DNA of 57,418 bases. Origin: Anaerolineales bacterium. GTDB taxonomy: Bacteria; Chloroflexota; Anaerolineae; Anaerolineales; Villigracilaceae. Positions 1-8,128 of the stretch are shown here, piece after piece. Where the stretch lies: contig JADGEO010000024.1 of NCBI GenBank assembly GCA_016744335.1, forward strand, positions 1 to 57,418, written 5' to 3'. The notes beneath the pieces were generated by a model. That model had not been told where the DNA came from. It searched no databases and saw nothing but the letters and a program-made list of their open reading frames with translations. The stretch's first letter is position 1, and each line of letters begins with the position of its first letter. The position numbers were made by a program, and so were the translations under genes.

Positions 1-1
1 C

Positions 2-151
2 GGCTACGCTAAAGTTGCCGAAGACAAAAATGCTTTCCTCTTTATCATTAACGCTACTCGCATGGAACAAATCTCTGAGTTTTTCATTTTTCACATGACC
101 CCGCACATGACCTCCAGTACTGTCAAATATGACCTAATCCTGTTATATTGA
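2..151 (+). CDS. possible 3' end of an unidentified CDS
   Basis: An open frame of 49 codons enters from the left edge and stops at TGA 149-151. I do not recognise the peptide; it has a faint resemblance to an Lrp/AsnC effector domain, which is not enough for a call. The triple ATGACC control element (95-134) lies inside this frame. Because the same element is purely intergenic upstream of the gene at 4497-5876, the frame may be fortuitous. A competing frame stops at 98. Confidence 0.22.
   Translation, partial: GYAKVAEDKNAFLFIINATRMEQISEFFIFHMTPHMTSSTVKYDLILLY
95..134 (+). promoter_or_regulatory. triple ATGACC direct-repeat operator, copy A
   Basis: ATGACC occurs at 95-100, 107-112 and 129-134, with start-to-start spacings of 12 and 22 bases. 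The stretch between repeats 2 and 3 reads TCCAGTACTGTCAAAT. A TATATT -10-like hexamer follows at 144-149 and the MFS start codon lies 50 bases after the last repeat. The same spacing, inter-repeat sequence and distance to the start recur upstream of the gene at 4497-5876 on the other strand, so this is very likely a binding site for a direct-repeat regulator. The regulator is unknown. Confidence 0.7.
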
Positions 152-184
152 GCAGGTTCTTAATCCCTAAAACCTCGAGGTCAC

Positions 185-1441
185 ATGGAAGACACAATTC
201 AAGATTCCCAACTCCCAGAAAACTGGGCATTTCGCTTTTTCACCATTTGGAGCGGACAAGCTGTCTCGCTCTTTGGTAGTTCGCTCGTGCAATTTGCGCT
301 GGTTTGGTATCTCACCAGAGAAAGTGGCTCTGCCACTATTTTGGCAACTGCCACTCTTTTCGCCATGCTCCCTCAAATCGTATTGGGACCTTTCGCGGGC
401 GCGCTGGTCGATAGGCTCAATCGGCGTATCATCATCATGGTTGCCGATGGCGTAATTATGCTCGCCACGCTGGGATTGGTTTTCCTCTTCGCCAATGGCA
501 ATATAGAACTTTGGCATATCTACGCGATGATGTTCTTGCGCGGTTTGGGCGGCGCGTTCCACTGGCCAGCCATGCAAGCATCCACTTCGCTGATGGTTCC
601 TAAAAAACATTTAGCGCGCATCGCAGGAATGAATCAAACCTTACAAGGAGCGATTAACATTGTCGCTCCACCAACAGGTGCTGTTCTGATTGAGGTTATC
701 TCCACTCAAAACGTCCTGCTCATTGATGTTGGCACGGCACTTGTGGCTATTTTGCCGCTTTTCTTCATCCCCATTCCTCAACCTATTCGTGAGAATGGAC
801 AGAAAGCCAGTGAAACTCGTTTTTGGCAAGACCTGAAAGAGGGATTTACCTACGTCGCCGCGTGGCCCGGCTTGCTCAGCATCCTCATCATGATAGCGAT
901 GATCAACTTCCTGCTCTCACCAACCAGCGCTCTCATGCCCTTGCTGGTGACCAAGCATTTCGGTGGTGGCGCACTCCAATTCGGCTTGATGGATTCTTTC
1001 TGGGGCGGCGGCGTAATTTTGGGCGGCGTACTCCTCAGCGTTTGGGGTGGATTCAAGCGTAAGATTATCACCTCGATGATGGGCATAATTGGAATTGGTG
1101 TCGGTATTATGCTGGTCGGATTCGCACCCGCTTCTGCCTTTAATCTGGCTTTGGGTGGCATGTTTATCGCCGGGATTATGGTTGCTTTTGCGAATGGTCC
1201 TATGATGGCGATTATCCAATCTTCTGTGCGCCCCGATATGCAGGGACGTGTCATGTCGCTTGTTGGTAGTGCGGCGATGGCAATGTCTCCGCTGGGCTTG
1301 ATAATTGCAGGTCCCATCTCTGATTGGCTTGGCATCCGCACCTGGTATTGGGTTGGTGGTGGGTTGACACTCCTGATGGGCATCACCGCTTTCTTTATCC
1401 CCGCTATTATGAATGTAGAGAATAATCGCAAGGAGGAGTAA
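185..1441 (+). CDS. MFS transporter, MFS_3 (EntS/MefA-like) exporter
   Basis: A 418-residue polytopic protein with about 12 hydrophobic segments and a cytoplasmic loop motif GALVDRLNRR at residues 72-81, typical of the drug/siderophore exporter branch (MefA, EntS). It probably exports a small hydrophobic compound by proton antiport across the inner membrane; the substrate cannot be read from sequence. ATG at 185 is preceded by GAGGT at a short distance. It is a single-gene unit: the triple ATGACC element lies upstream and a strong hairpin terminator lies downstream at 1663-1704. It shares its control element with the polymer-forming protein at 4497-5876, which hints at an envelope-stress or antimicrobial response. 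Confidence 0.85.
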   Translation: MEDTIQDSQLPENWAFRFFTIWSGQAVSLFGSSLVQFALVWYLTRESGSATILATATLFAMLPQIVLGPFAGALVDRLNRRIIIMVADGVIMLATLGLVFLFANGNIELWHIYAMMFLRGLGGAFHWPAMQASTSLMVPKKHLARIAGMNQTLQGAINIVAPPTGAVLIEVISTQNVLLIDVGTALVAILPLFFIPIPQPIRENGQKASETRFWQDLKEGFTYVAAWPGLLSILIMIAMINFLLSPTSALMPLLVTKHFGGGALQFGLMDSFWGGGVILGGVLLSVWGGFKRKIITSMMGIIGIGVGIMLVGFAPASAFNLALGGMFIAGIMVAFANGPMMAIIQSSVRPDMQGRVMSLVGSAAMAMSPLGLIIAGPISDWLGIRTWYWVGGGLTLLMGITAFFIPAIMNVENNRKEE

Positions 1442-1595
1442 GCCTGTCTCCGCACAAGAGTTGACCAATGCCTCCCAAGCTAAAATTACGCGTGAAAGGG
1501 AGCTTTATCTGTCTGAAAAGGGAGTTGCTGGCTTGGCTATTTTGGACGGCGGCTCAGAAGAAGGGCTTTAAGATAAAAATTCCTATCGTTAACAT

Positions 1596-1654
1596 TAGAC
1601 CTTTTGTAAAAGTGCTCTTGGCGGTGTCCCCGCCGCCGAGGACGGCGGCTAGAG
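1596..1654 (+). repeat. REP-type palindrome with conserved 5' extension
   Basis: The 18-mer at 1596-1613 (TAGACCTTTTGTAAAAGT) is followed by the palindrome at 1630-1648, stem CCGCCG/CGGCGG, then the foot CTAGAGC. The palindrome matches those flanking the RAYT gene near 39.3-40.0 kb. The 18-mer recurs at 50877-50894 in front of a truncated palindrome. The element occupies the otherwise empty 1442-1731 gap; I see no gene there. Confidence 0.75.
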
Positions 1655-1662
1655 CAATTTAA

Positions 1663-1704
1663 AAGCCCTTGTGCGGAATTTTGAATCCGCACAAGGGCTT
1701 TTTT
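1663..1704 (+). terminator. bidirectional intrinsic terminator
   Basis: A perfect 15-bp stem (1663-1677 with 1686-1700) with an 8-base loop is followed by a T run on the plus strand, with an A run before it that serves the minus strand. It separates the convergent MFS and M29 genes. Confidence 0.9.
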
Positions 1705-1731
1705 GTTTCTTGGACAAAATATTTCTAAATT

Positions 1732-2742
1732 CTACTCAAATACAAATTCCCCATCACGCATAATTTCTACGCCATCAAGGGCAATGGTGCAATCTGTGGG
1801 GATAACATCAACGTGCGTAGATGCTGACCAATCTGCACCGGTAGCGCGCCCACCTGGGTCTCCAAATGCGATATGGATGCCGGGGATTTTTTCGTCCTGT
1901 AGCAGTACGCCGCTCAATTTCGTCAGCGCGGTATTTGTCCCGATGGCAAATTCCCCCACGCGCGCCCCGTTTTCATTCGAGTTGAGATAAGCCCAGACTT
2001 CTTTTTCAATTTCTTTATTATCACAGCTTATTTTTTTCACCCATCCATCTTTAACTTCAAAAGTAACAGGCGTGTCTAATACGCCATATTTGGGGGAGAA
2101 ATAATCGCCGAGAATATCGGCAACGATGATGCCATTTATATTTTGGGGGCAAGTAAAGACTTCACCTTCGGGCAAGTTGCCCCAATCGCCGGGGCTGTGA
2201 TAGAGACCGTGGCAAGGAACCCATTTTAGTTTTGGGGAGAATTGAGCAGTCACATTGCTCCCCTTTAGAGATGTGAAGGTGATAGTTTGGGCTTTTTTGA
2301 CCATTTCGTAAACGCGCATGGTCAAATCGTGGATTTTATTATAGTCTGCGCGCATCCCTTCGCGCATAAGTTGAGGGGTAATTGAAACCAAGTGCCCGTG
2401 TCTATATTTCATCCCCTTCTTGAACATTTGCATGGTGATTTGCATTCGAAATGCGAGCTCGCCTTTTTGTGCATCGGCGGCAAAGAGTGTGACAGTTGGG
2501 TCAAACTTAAAGAGAGCGTCCATAAATCCTATAGGCATTTCGAGCAATGGGCGGGCGTGAAAATCTTCTAGTTTAATGAGTTTTACTTTTGCGCCAGTGG
2601 CTAGAGATTCTTCCTTGAGGGCTTGACCGATTAGGTGAGTTTTTTCATCGGTAATAATATAAACGCGATCTTTGGCGTTGATATTCATGCAGGTTTGGGT
2701 GGCAATTTGTGCGCCTTCGCGCAGTGCTAAATCAATGAGCAT
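1732..2742 (-). CDS. M29 family metallo-aminopeptidase
   Basis: A 336-residue protein of the AmpS/AmpT/PepS family, cytosolic di-metal aminopeptidases that trim peptide N-termini. The C-terminal half carries the family's ligand-bearing elements: a Gly-Glu pair in RVGEFAIGTN, then IHIAFGDPGG, then STHVDV with the His-x-Asp pair. An upstream in-frame ATG at 2820 is rejected: ATG 2742 has AGAGAGG a few bases before it, and the family begins close to this residue. It is a paralog of the gene immediately upstream (2884-3987), but a 15-bp hairpin between them suggests separate transcripts. Confidence 0.88.
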   Translation of the reverse strand: MLIDLALREGAQIATQTCMNINAKDRVYIITDEKTHLIGQALKEESLATGAKVKLIKLEDFHARPLLEMPIGFMDALFKFDPTVTLFAADAQKGELAFRMQITMQMFKKGMKYRHGHLVSITPQLMREGMRADYNKIHDLTMRVYEMVKKAQTITFTSLKGSNVTAQFSPKLKWVPCHGLYHSPGDWGNLPEGEVFTCPQNINGIIVADILGDYFSPKYGVLDTPVTFEVKDGWVKKISCDNKEIEKEVWAYLNSNENGARVGEFAIGTNTALTKLSGVLLQDEKIPGIHIAFGDPGGRATGADWSASTHVDVIPTDCTIALDGVEIMRDGEFVFE

Positions 2743-2829
2743 AATACCTCTCTTTATCTTTTCGGATGAAGAAGAATTGTACACCGAAAGAGCTTTTGTT
2801 GTCTTGCGATTTCTGTGCAATTAAAAGAA

Positions 2830-2864
2830 AATCCGCTAATCTGCGAAAAGCAGATTAGCGGATT
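2830..2864. terminator. hairpin terminator between the two M29 genes
   Basis: A perfect 15-bp stem (2830-2844 with 2850-2864) with a GAAAA loop. On the minus strand it is followed by a T-rich stretch, ending the transcript of the upstream M29 gene. Confidence 0.8.
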
Positions 2865-2883
2865 AAAATTAGATTATCTGTTT

Positions 2884-3987
2884 TTACTCAACTACAATTT
2901 TTCCATCTTTGTAGAAAAGATCGCCGTCTACCAAAATCTCGGCATTGTGCATGTCGCAGAGCATATCCCAGTGTAGACCTGATTCGTTTTTGCCGCCACC
3001 TTCGGGGAAACCTGCGCCAACTGCAAGGTGAATGGTGCCGCCAATTTTCTCATCGAAGAGCATATTTTTTGTGAAGCGTTTAATGCCGTAATTTGTACCA
3101 ATGCCCAACTCACCAAGGAAACGAGAGCCTTCATCGGTATCGAGTAGGGCGGTTAATAAATCTTGGTTTTTACCCGCTTTTTCTTTTACAACTTTACCCT
3201 TTTCAAACCACAATTCAATATCATGAATCTCTTGCCCGCCATGAATTGCTGGGTATTTGAAACGCACCCATCCCTCAGCAGAATCTTCGATTGGGCTAGT
3301 GAAAACCTCACCAGATGGGAAATTATGCGTTCCCGCCGATTCGATAAAGGTACGCTCGTCAATAGATAGAGTCATATCTATATTATCGCCTTTTAGCACT
3401 ACTTCTTTGCGCCCTTTCATCCATTCAATTAGCTTGGCCTGTCGCTTAGCTTCCCCTTCCCAAAATGCGGTTGGGCTATCCTCATTGAGCATTCCTGCGC
3501 CATAGACAAACTCAGTATAATCGGCAAGGCTCATATTGGCTTCTTGCGCCATCGCATTTGTGGGATAAACCGTCATGCACCACTTCAAATCTCCAGTTGC
3601 CGAGCGTTGCATCATAATTTTGCTCATTGCAGCATTTGCGCGCCCAACTTGCGCCATTTTTTTCGGGTCTACGCCACTCATGGCGCGCGTATTGCTATCG
3701 GCTTGAATGCGTAAAAAGCAGTCGAAAGTCTCTAGCATCATTTTTTGCACGGGGGCAATATATTCAAGTTGTTCATCTGATGCGGTTTTGAAGAAAACTT
3801 CACGCAAGCCATCTACTTGGTTAAGCGTCATTATATGTGCCCCAGCTTTTATGGCTTCTTTATAAACAGCTATCGTTAATTCATCTGCCTGTGGGGTGGT
3901 TTGGATGAGCATTTGCTCGCCGGGTTGAACCTTGAGCGAATAGTTGACGAGCACTTTAGCTAATTTAGTAATACGGGGATCAGTCAT
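2884..3987 (-). CDS. M29 family metallo-aminopeptidase
   Basis: A 367-residue cytosolic aminopeptidase, second of two M29 paralogs in tandem. The start MTDPRITKLAKVLV is typical for the family and an AAGGA ribosome site precedes ATG 3987. Metal-site elements are present: SRFLGELGIGTN, TIHLAVG and the HWDMLCDM segment carrying the late His/Asp ligands. Two diverged M29 copies side by side suggest different peptide preferences rather than a recent duplication. Confidence 0.9.
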   Translation of the reverse strand: MTDPRITKLAKVLVNYSLKVQPGEQMLIQTTPQADELTIAVYKEAIKAGAHIMTLNQVDGLREVFFKTASDEQLEYIAPVQKMMLETFDCFLRIQADSNTRAMSGVDPKKMAQVGRANAAMSKIMMQRSATGDLKWCMTVYPTNAMAQEANMSLADYTEFVYGAGMLNEDSPTAFWEGEAKRQAKLIEWMKGRKEVVLKGDNIDMTLSIDERTFIESAGTHNFPSGEVFTSPIEDSAEGWVRFKYPAIHGGQEIHDIELWFEKGKVVKEKAGKNQDLLTALLDTDEGSRFLGELGIGTNYGIKRFTKNMLFDEKIGGTIHLAVGAGFPEGGGKNESGLHWDMLCDMHNAEILVDGDLFYKDGKIVVE

Positions 3988-4496
3988 TTTTTTTCCTTTT
4001 CTATGAGAGGTGTGTAGATATAATTATACGATATTTTGGATGGATGAAGCACACGCTTCGCGTGTGAATTTGGGCTTGCTTTCGTTTAATGAGCGGATGT
4101 GTGGAGATGGGCTACACAAGAACCCGTTCCCTTAAACAATACCTTTGCCAAATTCAGAGGTTAGTTTTGCAAGCCCTCTGAGAAAATATTTTCATCAACA
4201 AAAAAGCAAGATAAATAAAATAGGGTACGCATTTTGCGAAGAAGATTTTATTTGTTGACGAGTACATAGCCCCAACGGGGCTTTCGCTTTGAGCCTGCCC
4301 CGTTTACGGGCAGGCGGTCTAAATTCATTGCACCCGCCTGTGGATAAATCCACAGGCTCAAAGCTAAAGGACGGTAAACCGCCCTGCAAAATAGCGAAGG
4401 TATTGCTAATGGAGCGGGTTCTAAAGTTGGGGGGAAAGAAGTGTTGAACAAGGGCACTCAAGTTGAGTTTACGCGTGTTGCGGCACCTCATCCAAT
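3988..4496. other. non-coding region with palindromic element
   Basis: There is no convincing gene here; frames on both strands are short and unrelated to known families. It contains a small CACACGC/GCGTGTG hairpin at 4050-4066 and the compound palindrome at 4286-4364. Confidence 0.7.
4286..4364. repeat. compound palindromic element
   Basis: An outer 12-bp pair (GCTTTGAGCCTG 4286-4297 with CAGGCTCAAAGC 4353-4364) encloses two alternative inner hairpins: an 8-bp stem 4293-4300/4308-4315 and a perfect 10-bp stem 4336-4345/4348-4357. Outer and inner stems share bases, so they are mutually exclusive folds. It is either a dispersed palindromic element or a structured transcript. Confidence 0.6.
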
Positions 4497-5876
4497 TTAT
4501 GCTTCGGTTAGCGCCTCTTCTTTTTTGCCGAATTGCTCGCTTCCTAAAATCCATAGGGCACCGAGGCCGAGTAAGATGATAATAATCTTGATAAACCAGC
4601 CCACAACGGGGATAGAAATGATTAGCGAGAGAAGTGTTACGCCAACGAGAAGGGGATAAACTTTGTGATTGACCCACTCAGGTTTGACGCGTGCAAGGAT
4701 GAGGTTGCCACCTAAAACGCTGACAATGATTTTTGTAAGATAGGCGACAATGATGACAAAGGCGAGGGTGAACGAGATGGATAAAAGGATGCCGACAACG
4801 ATAATTATGAAACTTAGGCTTCCTAGCGTGAGTGCGCCAAAAATTGTTGCGCCAATGATGGTTGCAAGGGCGATGAAGAATAATGCTGAGAAGAAAGCTA
4901 AATAGGAGAGTATGCCCCATCCGAAGCTGGGCAAGGGGTTTGTTTGAAGCCGATGCCCTGCGCCAAGTAGAAGATTGGGGAAAAACTGCATGAAGAGTAA
5001 GCCAACGATAAAGAGGGTAATAACGGTGCGAACCCAGCTTAGTGCCCAAAAACCAGCTACTTCTGTGGGGGTGGGGGGCGTGGGGGCTTCAAACTCTTCG
5101 TAGGCAGGTTCAATACGGAGGGTTTCGCCAGCGACTACACCTGTGGGGAAGGTCATTTTATTATAAGCGGTATAGCTTAAATCACCGCCAATGGAGGCAT
5201 TTTCATCTATGGTCATACCAGGGCTTACTTGAGGAATGCCAAAAGTTGGAGGAGGCCCGTAGTTCATTGGGGGCATATTTTTGCTATTTTCATTCGATTC
5301 TACTTGGGCATTAACATTGCCAGTTACATCACCATTGAGTTCAAACGCGCCTGCGCCTACGGCTATGTCTCCATCTACATTGCCTGAGACGAGTACTTGC
5401 GCCGCGCCTACAACTATGTCGCCAGCGACAAAACTGCCCTTTTTTGTTTCAAGACTTGCTCCGCCAAATAGGAGGTCGTCTCCAATTTGGGCTTCTTTGC
5501 TAAGTTTAAGTGCGCTGGCACCTGCGCGAAGGTCGTCTTTAACTGTGCCAGTGATAAGTATAGACTGAGCAAAGGCAACTAGATCGCCTTCTATTGTGCC
5601 GTTAATTTCAATGGTTTGTGCGCCGGTATATATATCACCTTCAACTGTGCCGTTGACAGTCACTGTTTGGGCACCTGCGTATAAATCGCCTTTGAGGGTG
5701 CCATCTATAACGATACTTTCTGCGCCTATATAGAGGGTTTCTTCGATAACTTCTCCTTCTTCGAGGATATAGTTAGTCTCATCTATGCTCTCAAATGCTG
5801 AGGCAGAAGGGATTATGGCTAGCGCGAGCAAAAGGAAGATGGTAAGTGTGCTAAAAATTTTTGTTTTGGTGGACAT
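4497..5876 (-). CDS. polymer-forming (bactofilin-like) membrane protein
   Basis: A 459-residue protein with an N-terminal signal/TM segment (about residues 7-27), a right-handed beta-helix region built of repeats of the form GTLKGDLYAGAQTVTVNGTVEGD to about residue 200, a Pro-rich linker, and four or more TM helices in the C-terminal 190 residues. The repeat region resembles the polymer-forming/bactofilin family, but its exported position suggests an extracytoplasmic scaffold rather than a cytoskeletal filament. AGGAG precedes ATG 5876. It is a single gene controlled from the triple ATGACC element at 5928-5967. Function unknown; an envelope-stress role is an inference. Confidence 0.75.
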   Translation of the reverse strand: MSTKTKIFSTLTIFLLLALAIIPSASAFESIDETNYILEEGEVIEETLYIGAESIVIDGTLKGDLYAGAQTVTVNGTVEGDIYTGAQTIEINGTIEGDLVAFAQSILITGTVKDDLRAGASALKLSKEAQIGDDLLFGGASLETKKGSFVAGDIVVGAAQVLVSGNVDGDIAVGAGAFELNGDVTGNVNAQVESNENSKNMPPMNYGPPPTFGIPQVSPGMTIDENASIGGDLSYTAYNKMTFPTGVVAGETLRIEPAYEEFEAPTPPTPTEVAGFWALSWVRTVITLFIVGLLFMQFFPNLLLGAGHRLQTNPLPSFGWGILSYLAFFSALFFIALATIIGATIFGALTLGSLSFIIIVVGILLSISFTLAFVIIVAYLTKIIVSVLGGNLILARVKPEWVNHKVYPLLVGVTLLSLIISIPVVGWFIKIIIILLGLGALWILGSEQFGKKEEALTEA

Positions 5877-5927
5877 TTTTTCTCCTGAAAAAGGGTTGAT
5901 TCGATATGCTCATCTTACTAAATTCAG

Positions 5928-5967
5928 GGTCATATTCGATAGTGCTGGAGGTCATATTTAGGGTCAT
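5928..5967 (-). promoter_or_regulatory. triple ATGACC direct-repeat operator, copy B
   Basis: Read on the minus strand, ATGACC lies at 5967-5962, 5955-5950 and 5933-5928, spacings 12 and 22, identical to copy A at 95-134. The 28 bases from repeat 2 to repeat 3 match copy A at 25 positions. A TAAGAT -10-like hexamer follows at 5917-5912, and the start codon is 51 bases past the last repeat, against 50 in copy A. Confidence 0.7.
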
Positions 5968-6033
5968 ATATCTAGCTACCCAAGACTTAAGGGGCAATTT
6001 ATGAAACTGTCAGATGATATATTGTTCTAAAAA

Positions 6034-6071
6034 CAGACCCCGTTCCTTTTAGGGGAACGGGGTTTGTTTTG
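6034..6071. terminator. hairpin terminator
   Basis: Stem ACCCCGTTCC (6037-6046) pairs with GGAACGGGGT (6054-6063), followed by TTGTTTT on the plus strand; on the minus strand it follows the yjbQ-type gene only at its 5' side of the next gene. It sits between two minus-strand genes and insulates the control region of the polymer-forming gene. Confidence 0.7.
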
Positions 6072-6077
6072 CATATA

Positions 6078-6497
6078 TTATTCGCCAATTATTTTTATTA
6101 GAACGCGTTTTCTTCGCCTGCCATCGAACTCACCGTAGAAGATTTGCTCCCATGTGCCGAAGTCGAGGCGTCCATTTGTAATGGCGACTACGACCTCTCG
6201 CCCCATCACTTGGCGTTTCATGTGTGCATCGGCATTGTCTTCGCCTGTGTCGTTGTGCCTGTATTGCTCTATGGGTGCATGAGGTGCGAGTTCTTCGAGC
6301 CATTTTTCATAATCTTGATGAAGCCCGTATTCATGATCGTTTATGAAGACGGATGCGGTGATGTGCATAGCATTTACGAGCACGAATCCCTCTTGAATTT
6401 CGCTTTCTTGTAGGGCTTCGTTAACTTGGGGCGTGATATTGATGAAAGCACGGCGTTTAGGCGTTTGGAACCAGAGTTCTTTTCGGTAAGATTTCAT
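6078..6497 (-). CDS. YjbQ/UPF0047 family protein
   Basis: A 139-residue protein covering the whole UPF0047 domain. Hallmarks are all present in order: [10 protein letters not shown] near residue 47, RHND followed by [11 protein letters not shown] around residues 80-94, and the C-terminal [21 protein letters not shown] block ending in KIIGE. Members form trimers with a metal-binding pocket and some show weak thiamine-phosphate synthase activity in E. coli; the physiological role is unsettled. The ORF start ATG 6497 matches the family N-terminus. It lies just downstream of the serine hydrolase gene on the same strand (22-base gap), so the two may be co-transcribed. Confidence 0.92.
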   Translation of the reverse strand: MKSYRKELWFQTPKRRAFINITPQVNEALQESEIQEGFVLVNAMHITASVFINDHEYGLHQDYEKWLEELAPHAPIEQYRHNDTGEDNADAHMKRQVMGREVVVAITNGRLDFGTWEQIFYGEFDGRRRKRVLIKIIGE

Positions 6498-6519
6498 TTT
6501 TTCTCTTTTCTACTTGGTT

Positions 6520-8016
6520 TTAACCACTTGTATTGAAGTAATTATATACAGCTTGTGTTAACTCCACAAAAAGCGGGTTTACATCTCCCCAAATTGCCTG
6601 TATGGGATGGTAGGTGTAGATAGCGATAGAAAAATCGCCCCCAGGTGTATAGGCGATGCCCACATCGCTTATATCGTGTACAACACCGTAGCGATCGGGG
6701 ATAAACCCGTGTTTGTGCGCAAATTTTGTTCCGTCTGGAAGACCAGCTTGGATGAGAGAGCCAAATTTATCTAGCTCCATAAACTCGACCATTTCTAAGC
6801 ACTGCTCTTGGGTGAGTTCGTTTGGAAATACGGCGCGTAATGTGCCGCCGCCACTTTCTGAGCATTGATAGATATCGGTGAGCAACATACCTATATCAGA
6901 GGATGTTGTTTGGTTATAGTCATCGGGGTTGGTGATAATTTCTGTGCGTTGGTTGGCTGGAGTTTCGTAGCGTTTCAAAAGAGGGCAAGGCGAGGCGGGG
7001 CTACAGAAAAATCCTGCCATAAAGGTGTTTTCTAAGCCGAGGGCGTGCATATCATCACTGACGATGAGCGGACCTGTATCGTAGTCTATTTCTTCCATCA
7101 GGTTATCTGCCGCGGCGTTATCTGACTGGCTAAAAACATCTTCCATATAGCCAGTGGTTTCTTCATCTGGGGTGCCTACGTGGATGAAGTTTGAAATCAT
7201 GATAGGGATTTTAATGGTGCTAGAGGCAGTTATGGCTACATCTGTGGGGTTTACGGAAAGATCTTCATTGTCATTTAGCGAAAAGTGAATTTCTTGCGCG
7301 TTTTGTAAATCGGCAAGATAGAAGTTGATGACGCCATCGAACTCAGAAAGTTCAACAATTTGTTTGAGCAAAATTTCGAGATTTTCCATTGTGGGGCGTT
7401 CTGCTTCTGTTTGTTGATATGAGAGAGTCACAACGCGATTTGTTGGGGAGTGAAGGGCATCTTCTACGAGTATGGTGGCGCGGCTTATATTTAGTTCTTG
7501 CCCCGTTTGCCCACTTTCAAAGTTCACACTGCCTGCAATGGGTTGAGCCGCGGATGCGGGTTGGTCATAGCGTGCGGCAACTTCTGTTTCGAGATAGAAA
7601 GCAAGTTGTTCACTATCAAACGATGCTCGGAGGGGAATCTCACCCGCGGGGCGCGCTCGGTTCCACAGACTGTCCCAGAATCCACCCCAAAATGAAGATG
7701 TCGTCCGCTCTAAATCTGCCGCGGCAAGCATACTATCCATATCCACACCAAAGCCAATTTGTGTGGGGTCAATATGAATAATTTCTCCTGCATACTGAAT
7801 TTCAACAGGTTGGGTGTAAACTTGAAGTACGCGTTCAGATGCTTCTTGCGCATCAACGCCACCGACTGCGATGCCGCCTATGGTCATGCCTGATGGGTAG
7901 TTGCTACGCTCACGGCTATACTTGACAAGTTGATATAGGGTCAACGCAACTGCGGCGACTACAAAGATGAGCGATATAATGCGTAAAAAGATAAAAGATG
8001 TGTTGCGGGTTTTCAC
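6520..8016 (-). CDS. membrane-anchored class A beta-lactamase-like serine hydrolase
   Basis: A 498-residue protein: N-terminal TM anchor (residues 9-31), a VanW/PG-binding-4-like region (about 40-200), then a class A beta-lactamase fold. Catalytic motifs visible are SxxK as S266-T-I-K269, SDN at 298-300, and HKHG at 434-437 in place of the usual KTG. The N-terminal domain suggests contact with the cell wall, so a peptidoglycan-related hydrolase or a low-activity lactamase is equally possible. It is divergent from the proline dehydrogenase gene, with a 112-base region between the starts. Confidence 0.85.
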   Translation of the reverse strand: MKTRNTSFIFLRIISLIFVVAAVALTLYQLVKYSRERSNYPSGMTIGGIAVGGVDAQEASERVLQVYTQPVEIQYAGEIIHIDPTQIGFGVDMDSMLAAADLERTTSSFWGGFWDSLWNRARPAGEIPLRASFDSEQLAFYLETEVAARYDQPASAAQPIAGSVNFESGQTGQELNISRATILVEDALHSPTNRVVTLSYQQTEAERPTMENLEILLKQIVELSEFDGVINFYLADLQNAQEIHFSLNDNEDLSVNPTDVAITASSTIKIPIMISNFIHVGTPDEETTGYMEDVFSQSDNAAADNLMEEIDYDTGPLIVSDDMHALGLENTFMAGFFCSPASPCPLLKRYETPANQRTEIITNPDDYNQTTSSDIGMLLTDIYQCSESGGGTLRAVFPNELTQEQCLEMVEFMELDKFGSLIQAGLPDGTKFAHKHGFIPDRYGVVHDISDVGIAYTPGGDFSIAIYTYHPIQAIWGDVNPLFVELTQAVYNYFNTSG

Positions 8017-8128
8017 AGAACCTCTACTATAGAATTTAAATGAAAATTAGTGATATATGACACTCGCAGAGTATAACACGCTCCATTATGATATGGCAGA
8101 TATTTTATTTCTAACCAAAGGAGAAAAA

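Noticed and set aside
167..1468. Long minus-strand and frame-shifted ORFs opposite the MFS gene (for example 167-610, 850-1455 and 917-1468)
   Set aside because: They mirror the coding frame, have low-complexity composition and match no family; the MFS gene explains the region.
6471..6482. A second GAACN4GTTC site near the yjbQ-like start
   Set aside because: It is inside the conserved coding sequence and has no flanking symmetry or promoter, unlike the 21238-21255 site.
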